Of a DNA stretch of 64,000 nucleotides, positions 24,458 to 32,735 are shown piece by piece. Position 1 is the first letter of the stretch, and each line of letters starts with the position of its first letter. Below the pieces are notes generated by a model. The model did no database searches and was not told where the DNA came from. It worked only from the letters and a program-made list of their open reading frames with translations. The position numbers were made by a program, and so were the translations under genes. Source of the stretch: Pontiellaceae bacterium B12227. GTDB lineage: Bacteria > Verrucomicrobiota > Kiritimatiellia > Kiritimatiellales > Pontiellaceae. Location of the stretch: positions 1 to 64,000 of the forward strand of contig JAROAZ010000014.1 in NCBI GenBank assembly GCA_029432775.1. The letters run 5' to 3'.

Positions 24458-26560
24458 ATGGACTACATCACAAAAAATATCGATCTCCGCGTTGGATCAG
24501 CTGAAGCCAAGCGCCGGGAAATCCGCGACTATTTTACCCGGACGTGGGCACTGTATGAAAAGCTGTTCGAAACACTGGTTTCCGATGAGGTTTTCTACGA
24601 GCGGCCCCAGCCGCTGCGTCATCCCCTGATTTTCTATTTTGGTCATACCGCCACCTTTTTCATTAATAAGCTGGTGTTGGCGAAGCTCATGACGGAGCGG
24701 ATCAATCCGCGATTCGAATCTCTGTTTGCCATCGGGGTCGATGAAATGAGCTGGGACGACCTGGATGATACGCACTACGACTGGCCTCCGGTTCAGGAAG
24801 TACGGGAGTATCGAAATCAGGTTGCAGCAGCGGTCTGCGCTTTGATAGATGAACTCGATTTTTCGCTGCCGGTTGATTGGGAGAGTCCCATGTGGCCGAT
24901 TATGATGGGGATTGAGCATGAGCGGATTCATCTGGAAACCAGCTCCGTACTGATCCGACAGCTTAAGCTGGAATATGTGCAGCCCCATCCGCTGTTTCCA
25001 AGGTGTGGAAAAAGCGGAGAGGCTCCCGAGAATAACCTCATTCCGGTCGAGGGCGGCAAGGTTTCCCTTGGAAAAGAGAAGAGCCACCCGCTCTATGGCT
25101 GGGATAACGAATATGGAACAGCAGCGCAGGAGGTGCCATCGTTTCAGGCATCCCGGTTTCTTGTGTCGAACCGCGAATATCTCACTTTTGTGGAAGACGG
25201 TGGTTATGCCGATGACCGTTGGTGGGATGAAGAGGGGCTGGCCTGGCGAAATTATCACAAGGCGGTCATGCCTGAGTTCTGGTGCGGTGAACCCGGAGCC
25301 TATCGGCTGCGGCTGATGACGGAAGAAATCCCGCTCCCGATGAACTGGCCGGCGGAAGTGTGCTATCTGGAGGCCAAGGCCTTCTGCAACTGCAAAAGCG
25401 CGAGCACCGGGCAGCACGTGCGCATGCCGGATGAAGCTGAATACCGTCGCCTGCTGGAAGTTTCCGGGCTGGATGTTGAACATCATGAAGTTCCCGTTGC
25501 GGCAAACTGGAATCTGGAGCAGTTCGCCTCGTCCGTGCCGGTTGACACCTTTGCTCATGGGGATTTCTTCGACCTTGTCGGAAACGTCTGGCAATGGAAT
25601 GAAACGCCGATCTATGCCTTTGACGGATTTGAAGTTCATCCGCTCTACGACGATTTTACCGTTCCGACTTACGACAACCGGCATAACCTGATTAAAGGCG
25701 GTTCGTGGATCTCGACCGGTAACGAAACGGCTCTGCACAGCCGCTATGCCTTTCGTCGACATTTCTATCAGCACTCCGGATTCCGCTATGTGGTTTCCGA
25801 TAAACCCGTAAAGAAGGAGTTCGACGTGTACGAAACCAACGAACTGGTATCTCAATATTGTGAGTTCCACTATGGCGATGAAAATTTCGGGGTTGCGAAT
25901 TTCCCCAAAGCCATTGCTCAGCACGCACTCCGGGCGGTAGGCGAGGGGGCCCGGGGCAAGGCACTGGATATCGGCTGCTCCGTCGGCCGCACAGCCTTTG
26001 AGCTTGCACATGTCTTTGAGTCGGTCGATGCACTCGATTTTTCCGCGCGCTTTGTGCAGGTGGGTGTGCGCATGCAGGAGAAGGGGCGCATTCGGTATGA
26101 ACGAACGGAAGAAGGTGAGCTGGTCACCTTCCGGGAGCGGACACTTGAAGAGCTCGGTTTAAGCGGAGACTACTCGAATATCAATTTCCTCCAACAGGAT
26201 GCCACCAATATGAAGCCGCTCTTTGCGGGCTATGATCTGGTGGTGGCCGCCAACCTGATTGATCGGCTGAATGATCCCGCCCGTTTCCTGAAGGATCTGC
26301 CCGGGCGTATGAATGCCGGAGGAATTCTACTCATTGCTTCGCCCTATACCTGGCTGGAGGAGTTCACGCCCAGGGATAACTGGCTCGGCGGGTTTAAGCG
26401 CGATGGCGAGCCTGTCACCACGCTCGACGGATTACACGCCGGGCTTGATGCATCCTTCGAATTGCAGGGCGAGCCGGTTAAGATTCCTTTCGTGATTCGG
26501 GAAACCCAGCACAAGCATCAGCACACTCTTTCGGAAGTGACGGTATGGAAGAAAAAATAG
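24458..26560 (+). CDS. ovoA: 5-histidylcysteine sulfoxide synthase with C-terminal methyltransferase (ovothiol synthesis)
   Basis: 700 residues from the ATG at 24458. The N-terminal DinB-like domain carries the iron-binding H-x3-H-x-E motif in MGIEHERIHLETSS. A central FGE-sulfatase fold spans about 200-460 (VEGGKVSLGKEKSHPLYGWDNEYG, NVWQWNETPI, RYAFRRHFYQHSGFRYV). The C-terminal Rossmann methyltransferase spans about 495-700 (GKALDIGCSVGRTAFELAH, VVAANLIDRLNDPARFL). This three-domain order is that of OvoA, which joins Cys to His oxidatively and, through the fused domain, methylates the product to ovothiol A. ovoB overlaps its end. A dispersed palindrome at 24996 lies at the linker between the first two domains (FPRCGK). 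Confidence 0.93.
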   Translation: MDYITKNIDLRVGSAEAKRREIRDYFTRTWALYEKLFETLVSDEVFYERPQPLRHPLIFYFGHTATFFINKLVLAKLMTERINPRFESLFAIGVDEMSWDDLDDTHYDWPPVQEVREYRNQVAAAVCALIDELDFSLPVDWESPMWPIMMGIEHERIHLETSSVLIRQLKLEYVQPHPLFPRCGKSGEAPENNLIPVEGGKVSLGKEKSHPLYGWDNEYGTAAQEVPSFQASRFLVSNREYLTFVEDGGYADDRWWDEEGLAWRNYHKAVMPEFWCGEPGAYRLRLMTEEIPLPMNWPAEVCYLEAKAFCNCKSASTGQHVRMPDEAEYRRLLEVSGLDVEHHEVPVAANWNLEQFASSVPVDTFAHGDFFDLVGNVWQWNETPIYAFDGFEVHPLYDDFTVPTYDNRHNLIKGGSWISTGNETALHSRYAFRRHFYQHSGFRYVVSDKPVKKEFDVYETNELVSQYCEFHYGDENFGVANFPKAIAQHALRAVGEGARGKALDIGCSVGRTAFELAHVFESVDALDFSARFVQVGVRMQEKGRIRYERTEEGELVTFRERTLEELGLSGDYSNINFLQQDATNMKPLFAGYDLVVAANLIDRLNDPARFLKDLPGRMNAGGILLIASPYTWLEEFTPRDNWLGGFKRDGEPVTTLDGLHAGLDASFELQGEPVKIPFVIRETQHKHQHTLSEVTVWKKK
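24996..25010. repeat. TTCCARNNNYTGGAA palindrome, in gene
   Basis: Perfect arms, centre AGGTG (last centre base is not a pyrimidine). In ovoA, read as PRCG, at a domain linker. Confidence 0.95.
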
Positions 26561-27717
26561 TGTATGACTTTGATACGGCAATTTCCCGTTCCGGAACCAA
26601 TGCCGAAAAATACGAGGCCCGGCAGCGGTTTTTCGGGAAGGCCGATGTGGAGCCCTTCTGGGTGGCCGATATGGATTTGCCCTCGCCGGAATTTTTAGTC
26701 GATGCACTGCATGCGCGTATTGTGCATCCGATGTTCGGGTACACCGAACAGTATGCAGATGTTTTCGAATCGATCCAATGGTGGATGCAGCACGAGCATC
26801 AGGCGGCTGTTGAGTTCAAGCAGCTCTCCCTTTCGCCATCGGTGGTCACCAGCATTTCGATGGCCATTCAGGCCTTTTCAGAACCGGGGGACACCGTGGC
26901 ACTTTTGTCTCCGGTCTACGGCCCTTTCTACAGTTGCACCAAACTGAACCACAGAAAGGTGGCGGACTGTCCCCTGCGGGTGGAGCAGGGAAAGTTTGAA
27001 ATCGATTTTCTGACGTTGGAGCAACAATTGGCGCGGCCGGAAGTGAAACTGCTGCTTTTTTGTAATCCGCAGAATCCCGGCGGGCGGGCCTGGAGTTTCC
27101 AGTGCCTGGAACTCGTCGTTGAAATGTGTGCAAAGCATGGTGTGATTCTGTTCAGCGATGAAATTCACTGCGACATTGTTTTTCCGCCACACAGGCATCA
27201 CTCCGTATTGAATATTCCGGCGGCCGACGATATGGCGGTGGTTGCACACTCGATTGGAAAAACATTTAATACCAGCGGGTTGCAATCCTCGTTTACGATC
27301 ATAAAAAATGCGGAGCTTCGGTCGCGGTTCCGAACGGCTCAGGAGCGGTCGCACGCCGGCGACATCAACCTGCTGGGTAAAGTGGCGCTGGAACATGCTT
27401 TATCGCCCAAGGGCGCGGAATATAAAAAACAGCTGGTGGCCTATATTCACGAAAACACGCGGCAGGTCTGCGAGCGGCTGCAGCAGATCGACGGACTGCT
27501 GGTAATGCCGCCCGAAGCGACCTTCCTCGTTTGGAGCGATTTCCGGGCCTTCGGTGACTGGCAGACGGTTTTCAGAAAACTGATTCAAGAAGCCAATGTG
27601 GCACTTTCCGGCGGAACTTTCTTCGGCCCGGCCGGCGAGGGGTGGTTCCGTATCAACTGCGCGCATCCCCGGGCATTGCTGCTGCCGGCGGTGGAGCGGA
27701 TTGCGGCTTCATTTTAA
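26545..27717 (+). CDS. ovoB: PLP-dependent C-S lyase, MalY/PatB family (ovothiol step 2)
   Basis: 390 residues, full length. Fold-type I PLP enzyme: FWVADMDLPSP near the N-terminus, the YGPFYSC substrate loop, CNPQNPGGRAW, SDEIHCDIVF and the PLP lysine in AHSIGKTFNTSGLQSSF match MalY/PatB cystathionine beta-lyases. In ovothiol synthesis OvoB cleaves the sulfoxide made by OvoA to give the mercaptohistidine. The start overlaps ovoA by 16 bp, which supports this role over general cystathionine lyase. A dispersed palindrome at 27097 encodes FQCLE right after the GGRAWS motif. Confidence 0.9.
   Translation: MEEKIVYDFDTAISRSGTNAEKYEARQRFFGKADVEPFWVADMDLPSPEFLVDALHARIVHPMFGYTEQYADVFESIQWWMQHEHQAAVEFKQLSLSPSVVTSISMAIQAFSEPGDTVALLSPVYGPFYSCTKLNHRKVADCPLRVEQGKFEIDFLTLEQQLARPEVKLLLFCNPQNPGGRAWSFQCLELVVEMCAKHGVILFSDEIHCDIVFPPHRHHSVLNIPAADDMAVVAHSIGKTFNTSGLQSSFTIIKNAELRSRFRTAQERSHAGDINLLGKVALEHALSPKGAEYKKQLVAYIHENTRQVCERLQQIDGLLVMPPEATFLVWSDFRAFGDWQTVFRKLIQEANVALSGGTFFGPAGEGWFRINCAHPRALLLPAVERIAASF
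27097..27111. repeat. TTCCARNNNYTGGAA palindrome, in gene
   Basis: Perfect arms, centre GTGCC. In ovoB, read as FQCLE. Confidence 0.95.
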
Positions 27718-27839
27718 GCCTGCTCAATACGTTGCCGGAAAGCTGAGAAAGTGTTGCGTGAACCAGAACATTTATATTGGGCGTAAGGATTCTGACCGCC
27801 CTGCGAACCATTTCTATTCAACAAGGGAACGTATTTAAA

Positions 27840-29252
27840 ATGGTTATACATTGGTTCAGGAACGATTTGAGACGGGCGGATAATCCCGCATTGGAAGATG
27901 CCGCTGAAAATGGAAATGTGCTGGCGGTTTACATTCTGGATCCGGCCGAAACCGGCGGGTCTGCACCGGGCGCCGCTTCGAAGTGGTGGTTGCATCATTC
28001 GCTCGTGAGCCTGAATGAATCGTTGGGGGGAAATCTTAATATATTCAAAGGGGAGCCGGGCGCAATCCTGTCAAAACTTGTAAAAGAGTACGGAGTCAGC
28101 AAGGTCTGTTGGAATCACAGCTATGAACCTCTGGTGATGAGTCGCGACGAAGCCGTTATCACCATGCTCAAAGAGCTCGGCGTTGAGGTGGAGACCTTTA
28201 ACGGATCGCTCTTGTGGGATCCGGAAGAGGTGCTCAAGGCCGACGGGACACCCTATAAAGTATTTACACCTTTCTTTAAAAAAGGGTGTTTGAATGCAAT
28301 GGCTCCAAGAAAACCGCTGAAACCGGTCAATGCTCAGTTTAAACGGGATGAGTCGGCCCGCTCGATTGACGAGCTGGGATTGCTCCCGGAGATTCCGTGG
28401 GATGCGGAATTTTCCAACCATTGGAACGTGGGCGAATCCGAGGCGCACCGCACTCTAAAGCGGTTTATAAAACATGGTTTGGCTCACTATGATGAGGGGC
28501 GGAACCTGCCTGCAAAAAAATATACCTCCCGATTGTCGCCGCATTTGCACTGGGGGGAAATTTCGCCGAACCAAATCTGGTATGCAGTACGTGAAAACGT
28601 ATCGGCCGAAGAGGCCTATGTTTTCTGCAGCGAACTGGGTTGGAGGGAGTTTTCCAACAGCCTCCTGTTCCATTGGCCGGATCTTCCGCAGGAAAACCTG
28701 AATCGGAAATTTGATGCATTCCCCTGGCAGGATGATGCTTCGGATCTCGCCGCCTGGCAGCAGGGCCGGACGGGTATTCCGCTGGTCGATGCGGGCATGC
28801 GAGAACTTTGGCGCACCGGCTTCATGCACAATCGGGTCCGTATGGTTGCGGCATCGTTTCTGGTTAAGAACCTGTTGATTCACTGGCGGCATGGCGCAGA
28901 CTGGTTCTGGGATACCCTGGTGGATGCTGATCTTCCCAATAACGCTGCCAGTTGGCAGTGGGTGGCGGGCTGCGGTGCCGATGCCGCACCCTATTTCCGG
29001 ATTTTCAACCCCGTCACGCAGGGCAAAAAATTTGATCCGGACGGGGATTATATTAGGACGTATCTACCCGAGCTTGGGAAGCTGCCGAATAAATATCTTT
29101 TCAGCCCCTGGGAGGCGCCGGAGGCCGTGCTGGCTGAAGCGGGAATTGCGTTGGGAAAAACCTACCCGAAACCGATCGTCGATTTAAAGGAATCGCGCCA
29201 GCGGGCGCTGGATGCACTGGCTACTTCGAAAGATCGAATTCCACTCAATTAG
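27840..29252 (+). CDS. phr: Deoxyribodipyrimidine photolyase / cryptochrome family protein
   Basis: 470 residues from the ATG at 27840, preceded by AAGGGAAC. N-terminal Rossmann domain (VIHWFRNDLRRADNPALEDA), then the helical FAD domain with SRLSPHLHWGEISPNQIW, ELGWREFSNSLLFHW, GMRELWRTGFMHNRVRMVAASFLVKNLL and WVAGCGADAAPYFRIFNPVTQ. These are class I cyclobutane-dimer photolyase motifs; repair of UV lesions with blue light is the likely function. The gene stands 122 bp after ovoB and 10 bp before a renalase-like flavoenzyme. A dispersed palindrome at 28412 encodes SNHWN between the two domains. Confidence 0.93.
   Translation: MVIHWFRNDLRRADNPALEDAAENGNVLAVYILDPAETGGSAPGAASKWWLHHSLVSLNESLGGNLNIFKGEPGAILSKLVKEYGVSKVCWNHSYEPLVMSRDEAVITMLKELGVEVETFNGSLLWDPEEVLKADGTPYKVFTPFFKKGCLNAMAPRKPLKPVNAQFKRDESARSIDELGLLPEIPWDAEFSNHWNVGESEAHRTLKRFIKHGLAHYDEGRNLPAKKYTSRLSPHLHWGEISPNQIWYAVRENVSAEEAYVFCSELGWREFSNSLLFHWPDLPQENLNRKFDAFPWQDDASDLAAWQQGRTGIPLVDAGMRELWRTGFMHNRVRMVAASFLVKNLLIHWRHGADWFWDTLVDADLPNNAASWQWVAGCGADAAPYFRIFNPVTQGKKFDPDGDYIRTYLPELGKLPNKYLFSPWEAPEAVLAEAGIALGKTYPKPIVDLKESRQRALDALATSKDRIPLN
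28412..28426. repeat. TTCCARNNNYTGGAA palindrome, in gene
   Basis: Perfect arms, centre ACCAT. In the photolyase gene, read as SNHWN in the interdomain region. Confidence 0.95.
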
Positions 29253-29262
29253 GAGATGAACC

Positions 29263-30264
29263 ATGACGCATGCAGAGCCAACAGATGTACTGATTGTCGG
29301 AGCGGGAATTTCCGGACTCCTTTGTGCCACGGAGCTTCAGCGGGCAGGATTGTCGGTGCAGCTTGTGGACAAAGGCCGCGGCGTCGGCGGTCGAATGTCG
29401 CGCCGCCGAAAAGAGGGAGCTGTTTTCGATCATGGGGCTCAGTTCTTCACGTGCCGCAGCAACCATTTCCAGTCATATGTGGATGAGTGGCTGGACAAGG
29501 GTGTGATTCGCGAATGGTTCAGAAAGATGCCCGGAGATACAAATCCTGAGGGATATCCCAGATATTGCGGTATAAACGGGATGAACGATGTACCTAAATT
29601 GCTTGCGGGTGAACTGGTGGTTCATGCTGCAGAGCAAATTATGCAAATCGAATATGTTGATGAGGTCTGGATTGCTGAATCAGCGGCAGGAAACCGTTTT
29701 TCCGGAAAAGAACTCATCATGACTGCCCCGCTGCCGCAGTCGATGGCGCTCATTGACCAGGGAGGTATTCAGTTCGAGGAACGGACGCATCATGCGCTAC
29801 AAAGCGTCCAGTATGAAAAGGGACTTGCCACCATGGCGATACTTTCCGGGCCAAGTGGCCTGCCGGAACCGGGCGGGCTGAAACTTGAATCGGATGTGCT
29901 CTGCTGGATGGCCGATAATCGAATGAAAGGCATCTCTCCAAATCATTCGGCGATCACGTTGCATGCGACTCCGGCATTTGCCGAAGCGCATTGGGATTCG
30001 GATGATGCGATGCGTGGACAACTGATGATGGATGCAGCGGGAGCGCTATTGAAATCGGAGGTAGTGGAATTCAACTGTCACCGATGGGGTTTCACCACGG
30101 CTTCCAATCCCTGGAAGGAACTGTTTTTTCATGATGCAGGGCAGCACATCCTGCTGGCCGGCGATGCCTTTGGCGGGAACCGGGTTGAAGGCGCGGCGCT
30201 TTCCGGGCTGGCGGCGGCGGAAGTTCTGCTTAAAGCCAACGATACATCCAGCGAACTGTGCTGA
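29263..30264 (+). CDS. Renalase-like FAD/NAD(P)-dependent oxidoreductase
   Basis: 333 residues; ribosome site AGGAGATG before the ATG. FAD-binding motif VLIVGAGISGLLCATELQRAGLSVQLVDKGRGVGGRMS, then GAVFDHGAQFFTCRS, characteristic of renalase-type proteins. A second FAD signature near the end reads ILLAGDAFGGNRVEGAALSGLAAAEVLL. Such proteins often sit beside photolyase genes; the substrate here is unknown (renalase oxidises isomeric NAD(P)H). It starts 10 bp after the photolyase stop, so cotranscribed. Its end overlaps the convergent HEAT-protein gene by 35 bp. Confidence 0.85.
   Translation: MTHAEPTDVLIVGAGISGLLCATELQRAGLSVQLVDKGRGVGGRMSRRRKEGAVFDHGAQFFTCRSNHFQSYVDEWLDKGVIREWFRKMPGDTNPEGYPRYCGINGMNDVPKLLAGELVVHAAEQIMQIEYVDEVWIAESAAGNRFSGKELIMTAPLPQSMALIDQGGIQFEERTHHALQSVQYEKGLATMAILSGPSGLPEPGGLKLESDVLCWMADNRMKGISPNHSAITLHATPAFAEAHWDSDDAMRGQLMMDAAGALLKSEVVEFNCHRWGFTTASNPWKELFFHDAGQHILLAGDAFGGNRVEGAALSGLAAAEVLLKANDTSSELC
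30102..30116. repeat. TTCCARNNNYTGGAA palindrome, in gene
   Basis: Perfect arms, centre ATCCC. In the renalase-like gene, read as SNPWK. Confidence 0.95.
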
Positions 30265-30619
30265 AGCCGTTAATCTGTTTGATCGCTTTTTCAACACTGT
30301 ACTGAACGATATAAGACGTGGAATCGTAGGGCGCTTCCTGTTGCTCATTGGTATCCAGTTTTGTCAGGATCGGCAGTGCGCGGTCGCTTCCAAGCTGGCC
30401 TAGCGCCCAGATAGCACTGTTACGACTTTCAAAGGACGCATTTTCGTCTTCAACCAACGCGACCAAAGCACCAACGGCATCGCCGCCGTATGTCGCCTGT
30501 GCTTCAGTTGCATATTGTTGAACGCCTTTGAAAATAAGCCGCGCCCCGAAGCCATAGAGCACCAATACGGTAATGCAGGTGATGACAATGGCGATCTCAA
30601 GTTTTGGTTTACTGATCAT
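30230..30619 (-). CDS. Membrane-anchored HEAT-repeat protein
   Basis: 129 residues. One N-terminal membrane helix (IAIVITCITVLVLYGFGARLIF), then a HEAT/PBS-lyase-type repeat (GDAVGALVALVEDENASFESRNSAIWALGQLGSDRALPILTKL) and a second half repeat. HEAT repeats bind proteins; the partner is unknown. The C-terminus overlaps the convergent renalase-like gene by 35 bp. A dispersed palindrome lies 23 bp upstream of its start. Confidence 0.75.
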   Translation of the reverse strand: MISKPKLEIAIVITCITVLVLYGFGARLIFKGVQQYATEAQATYGGDAVGALVALVEDENASFESRNSAIWALGQLGSDRALPILTKLDTNEQQEAPYDSTSYIVQYSVEKAIKQINGFSTVRWMYRWL

Positions 30620-30641
30620 AATTTCGGGAACCTATCACGAT

Positions 30642-30656
30642 TTCCAATCATTGGAA
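30642..30656. repeat. TTCCARNNNYTGGAA palindrome, intergenic
   Basis: Perfect arms, centre ATCAT, 16 bp after the PDZ-protein stop (minus strand). Confidence 0.95.
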
Positions 30657-30672
30657 CGGCAAATTAAAAGAT

Positions 30673-31491
30673 TCAGTATTCCGTAGGACGTTGCATGACG
30701 ATAAGCGAGCGTTCCAATGGCACTTCGAAAGGAATGGGCTGCGTGCTTCCGTACTCCGGCGAGCGTTCCATTTTCAGCTGAATCTGCGTGCCGGGCTGCC
30801 CGCGCAGATGGTTAACGATCTGCTGCATCGTCATCCCTCTAAACGAAACGGAAGCGCCATCGGCCGTGACCATTCCGGCGATATAGTCGCCGGACTGGAT
30901 CTGGCCGGTCGATTCGGCCGCACTCAGGATGGTGGTGTTTTTAATTTTCGGCAGTCCGTAATCATCCATTTCAATCCGGGCGCCGATTCCGGTGAGCGCA
31001 TTTTTGTTGATGGCTTCCAGGGCGGCCCGTTGCTCTTCCCGATCCTCCAGACCGGTGGCCCATTCGAGCGCTTCAAGGGTGTCAATCCGAACATAACGGC
31101 CCAGTGTTTCAATCAGTTTTGCACGTCGTACCGGATCTGTTTCTTTATCCAGCTGCTTCAGCTGGCGGGAAAAATTGCGTTCCATCTGGTCGTAGTATCG
31201 GTCGATCGCGACGCGGCGTTGTTCCTCGGAAGAGCGCGCTGCCGGAGCCGCCTTGACGACCGGTTGCGGCTGTGCGGTTCGGATAACAGCAATGGCTTCG
31301 GGCGCACTCTTGTGGGTGAGGGGCCGGTTCATGGGATTCAACCGCTGCAATACGGGTTCCGGAGCGGTCGTTGTGGAGATAAATGACGGATGGTCAAGGG
31401 GCTTCTTCCGGGTCAGCTGATGCTGCAAAAGCCATAGCCCCCCGATCCCAAGGACGGAAAGTATTATTCTGAATGTATAGGAAACCTTCAT
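30673..31491 (-). CDS. Membrane-anchored PDZ-like protein of unknown function
   Basis: 272 residues from the ATG at 31491; an in-frame ATG at 31521 is possible, and neither has a good ribosome site. N-terminal membrane helix (TFRIILSVLGIGGLWLLQ), a Pro/Ala-rich stretch, a charged helical region (LKQLDKETDPVRRAKLIETL), then a degenerate PDZ-type domain (AAESTGQIQSGDYIAGMVTADGASVSFRGMTMQQIVNHLRGQPGTQIQLKM). No protease domain is attached. It is 53 bp upstream of the HEAT-protein gene, so the two likely form one unit. Confidence 0.68.
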   Translation of the reverse strand: MKVSYTFRIILSVLGIGGLWLLQHQLTRKKPLDHPSFISTTTAPEPVLQRLNPMNRPLTHKSAPEAIAVIRTAQPQPVVKAAPAARSSEEQRRVAIDRYYDQMERNFSRQLKQLDKETDPVRRAKLIETLGRYVRIDTLEALEWATGLEDREEQRAALEAINKNALTGIGARIEMDDYGLPKIKNTTILSAAESTGQIQSGDYIAGMVTADGASVSFRGMTMQQIVNHLRGQPGTQIQLKMERSPEYGSTQPIPFEVPLERSLIVMQRPTEY

Positions 31492-31533
31492 CGCAATGCT
31501 CGTCGAAAACAACGAATGCAAGCTAGCATACCT

Positions 31534-31548
31534 TTCCAGGTATTGGAA
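31534..31548. repeat. TTCCARNNNYTGGAA palindrome, intergenic
   Basis: Perfect arms, centre GGTAT, in the divergent gap 31492-31658. Confidence 0.95.
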
Positions 31549-31574
31549 GTTTCCGGATGGGCTGAAATGGATGT

Positions 31575-31589
31575 TTCCAGTGGCTGGAC
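31575..31589. repeat. TTCCA-N5-TGGAC, near-perfect palindrome
   Basis: One arm mismatch, centre GTGGC, 41 bp from the copy at 31534. Confidence 0.85.
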
Positions 31590-31658
31590 ATCAGCCTTTT
31601 CAAGGCGTGCCATTTTGATTAAACTGCATGCTTATGAACGGGAGTGCGGGAGGAGCGT

Positions 31659-32207
31659 ATGAAAATCAAAACCATTGAGGATGCGGCCGCATTTGTGAAG
31701 TCCGTAAAGATCTGTACCATTTTCCCTTCCGACAAAATAGAGCACACGTCGCTTTATGAACATGTGGATCTGCCGGAGAAGCAACCCGGTGAATCGGGGT
31801 GGGGCGAGCGAATGGAGGCGGTCTGGCCCTGGAAGAATCAGTTGCCCGCCAACTATCCGAACGAAATCTATTACGGAAAAATTAAAGGGGGTTTTGCGGT
31901 GCTGATGGAAATGGATTATCTGAAAAACACCCATTTTGAATCAGCCTATAAACCGGTGGCGTCGTTGAATCAACTGGCGCAGACGATTTATGAAAAAATC
32001 CGGATTGAACCGTGGACCACAACCGCGCTTCGCAAAGAGGTGGTGCAGGAAACCGGTTGTTCTAAAAGTCAGTTCGATACCGCGCTTAAAAACCTTCAGA
32101 TCTCCATGAATATTGTGCGCGACTGTGAGGCAGAGCAGGACACCTGGCTCACCTTTCGCGAGGTGTATGCGGAGATCTGGAACCAGCACGTTCCCGACGA
32201 GCACTAG
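31659..32207 (+). CDS. Conserved protein, possibly AlkZ-related winged-helix type
   Basis: 182 residues from the ATG at 31659 after GGGAGGAGCG. N-terminal MKIKTIEDAAAFVKSVKICTIFPSDK, a middle WPWKNQLPANYPNEIYYGKIKGGFAVLMEM, and a C-terminal half resembling a winged helix (TTALRKEVVQETGCSKSQFDTALKNLQISMNIVRD). The layout recalls short proteins labelled AlkZ-related, but no glycosylase catalytic motif is visible, so a DNA-repair role is only a guess. A single gene, divergent from the PDZ-protein gene. Confidence 0.65.
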   Translation: MKIKTIEDAAAFVKSVKICTIFPSDKIEHTSLYEHVDLPEKQPGESGWGERMEAVWPWKNQLPANYPNEIYYGKIKGGFAVLMEMDYLKNTHFESAYKPVASLNQLAQTIYEKIRIEPWTTTALRKEVVQETGCSKSQFDTALKNLQISMNIVRDCEAEQDTWLTFREVYAEIWNQHVPDEH

Positions 32208-32234
32208 GCGCTGTCCCCGTTTCTTCGATCTTCT

Positions 32235-32603
32235 TTAGTGAAGTACGTGGGAATCAATTCCGCTTTGGCAGGTGGCGGCTTCATTCAATCCGTTATAATA
32301 GCAGTTAGCCCCTGTGGGGCATGCCGGCCGTTCGCCACCTTTGATATAAGAGGAGCAGGTGTTTCGGTAGCCGGGATTGCCGATAGAGTTTGGGCCGTCT
32401 TTCTCTTTCCAAAGATGTTCCATCGCGGCCTGTTGCTTGGCCGCTTCCATCTGTCGCAGATTGTTGCGACAGGCCTGCGCCAACGATTGGGTTCGCGTTT
32501 TCTGGAAAGCTGGAACCGCAATTACAGTCAGTAGACCGATAATCGCTACAACGACCATGATCTCAACCAACGTAAATGCACATTTCCTCTTTCGTTGTGC
32601 CAT
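32235..32603 (-). CDS. Type IV prepilin-like protein / pseudopilin
   Basis: 122 residues. The short basic leader MAQRKRKCA is followed by FTLVEIMVVVAIIGLLTVIAVPAF, the class III signal and N-terminal helix of prepilins. Position -1 is Ala instead of the usual Gly; +1 Phe and +5 Glu are present. The mature part is short and carries cysteines (CPTGANCYYNG) in a pattern common in PVC pseudopilins. It may be a minor pilin or a type II pseudopilin; the secretin at 1345 suggests such a machine exists. Not next to other pilus genes. Confidence 0.88.
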   Translation of the reverse strand: MAQRKRKCAFTLVEIMVVVAIIGLLTVIAVPAFQKTRTQSLAQACRNNLRQMEAAKQQAAMEHLWKEKDGPNSIGNPGYRNTCSSYIKGGERPACPTGANCYYNGLNEAATCQSGIDSHVLH

Positions 32604-32735
32604 AGGGATATATGAAGCATAACGCGCGCCAAAAGGTTGGTTATCTTGTATTTATCCCAAATAAGACGCAGGCTCTCATCGCCACTCAGGTAGGGCTCGC
32701 CGTGGTTATTGACGGAGTTTATCAGAGAGTACGGT

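Noticed and set aside
24497-26011. 504-codon open frame on the minus strand
   Set aside because: Antisense shadow of ovoA; no ribosome site, no recognisable domain, and the sense strand carries a complete three-domain enzyme.
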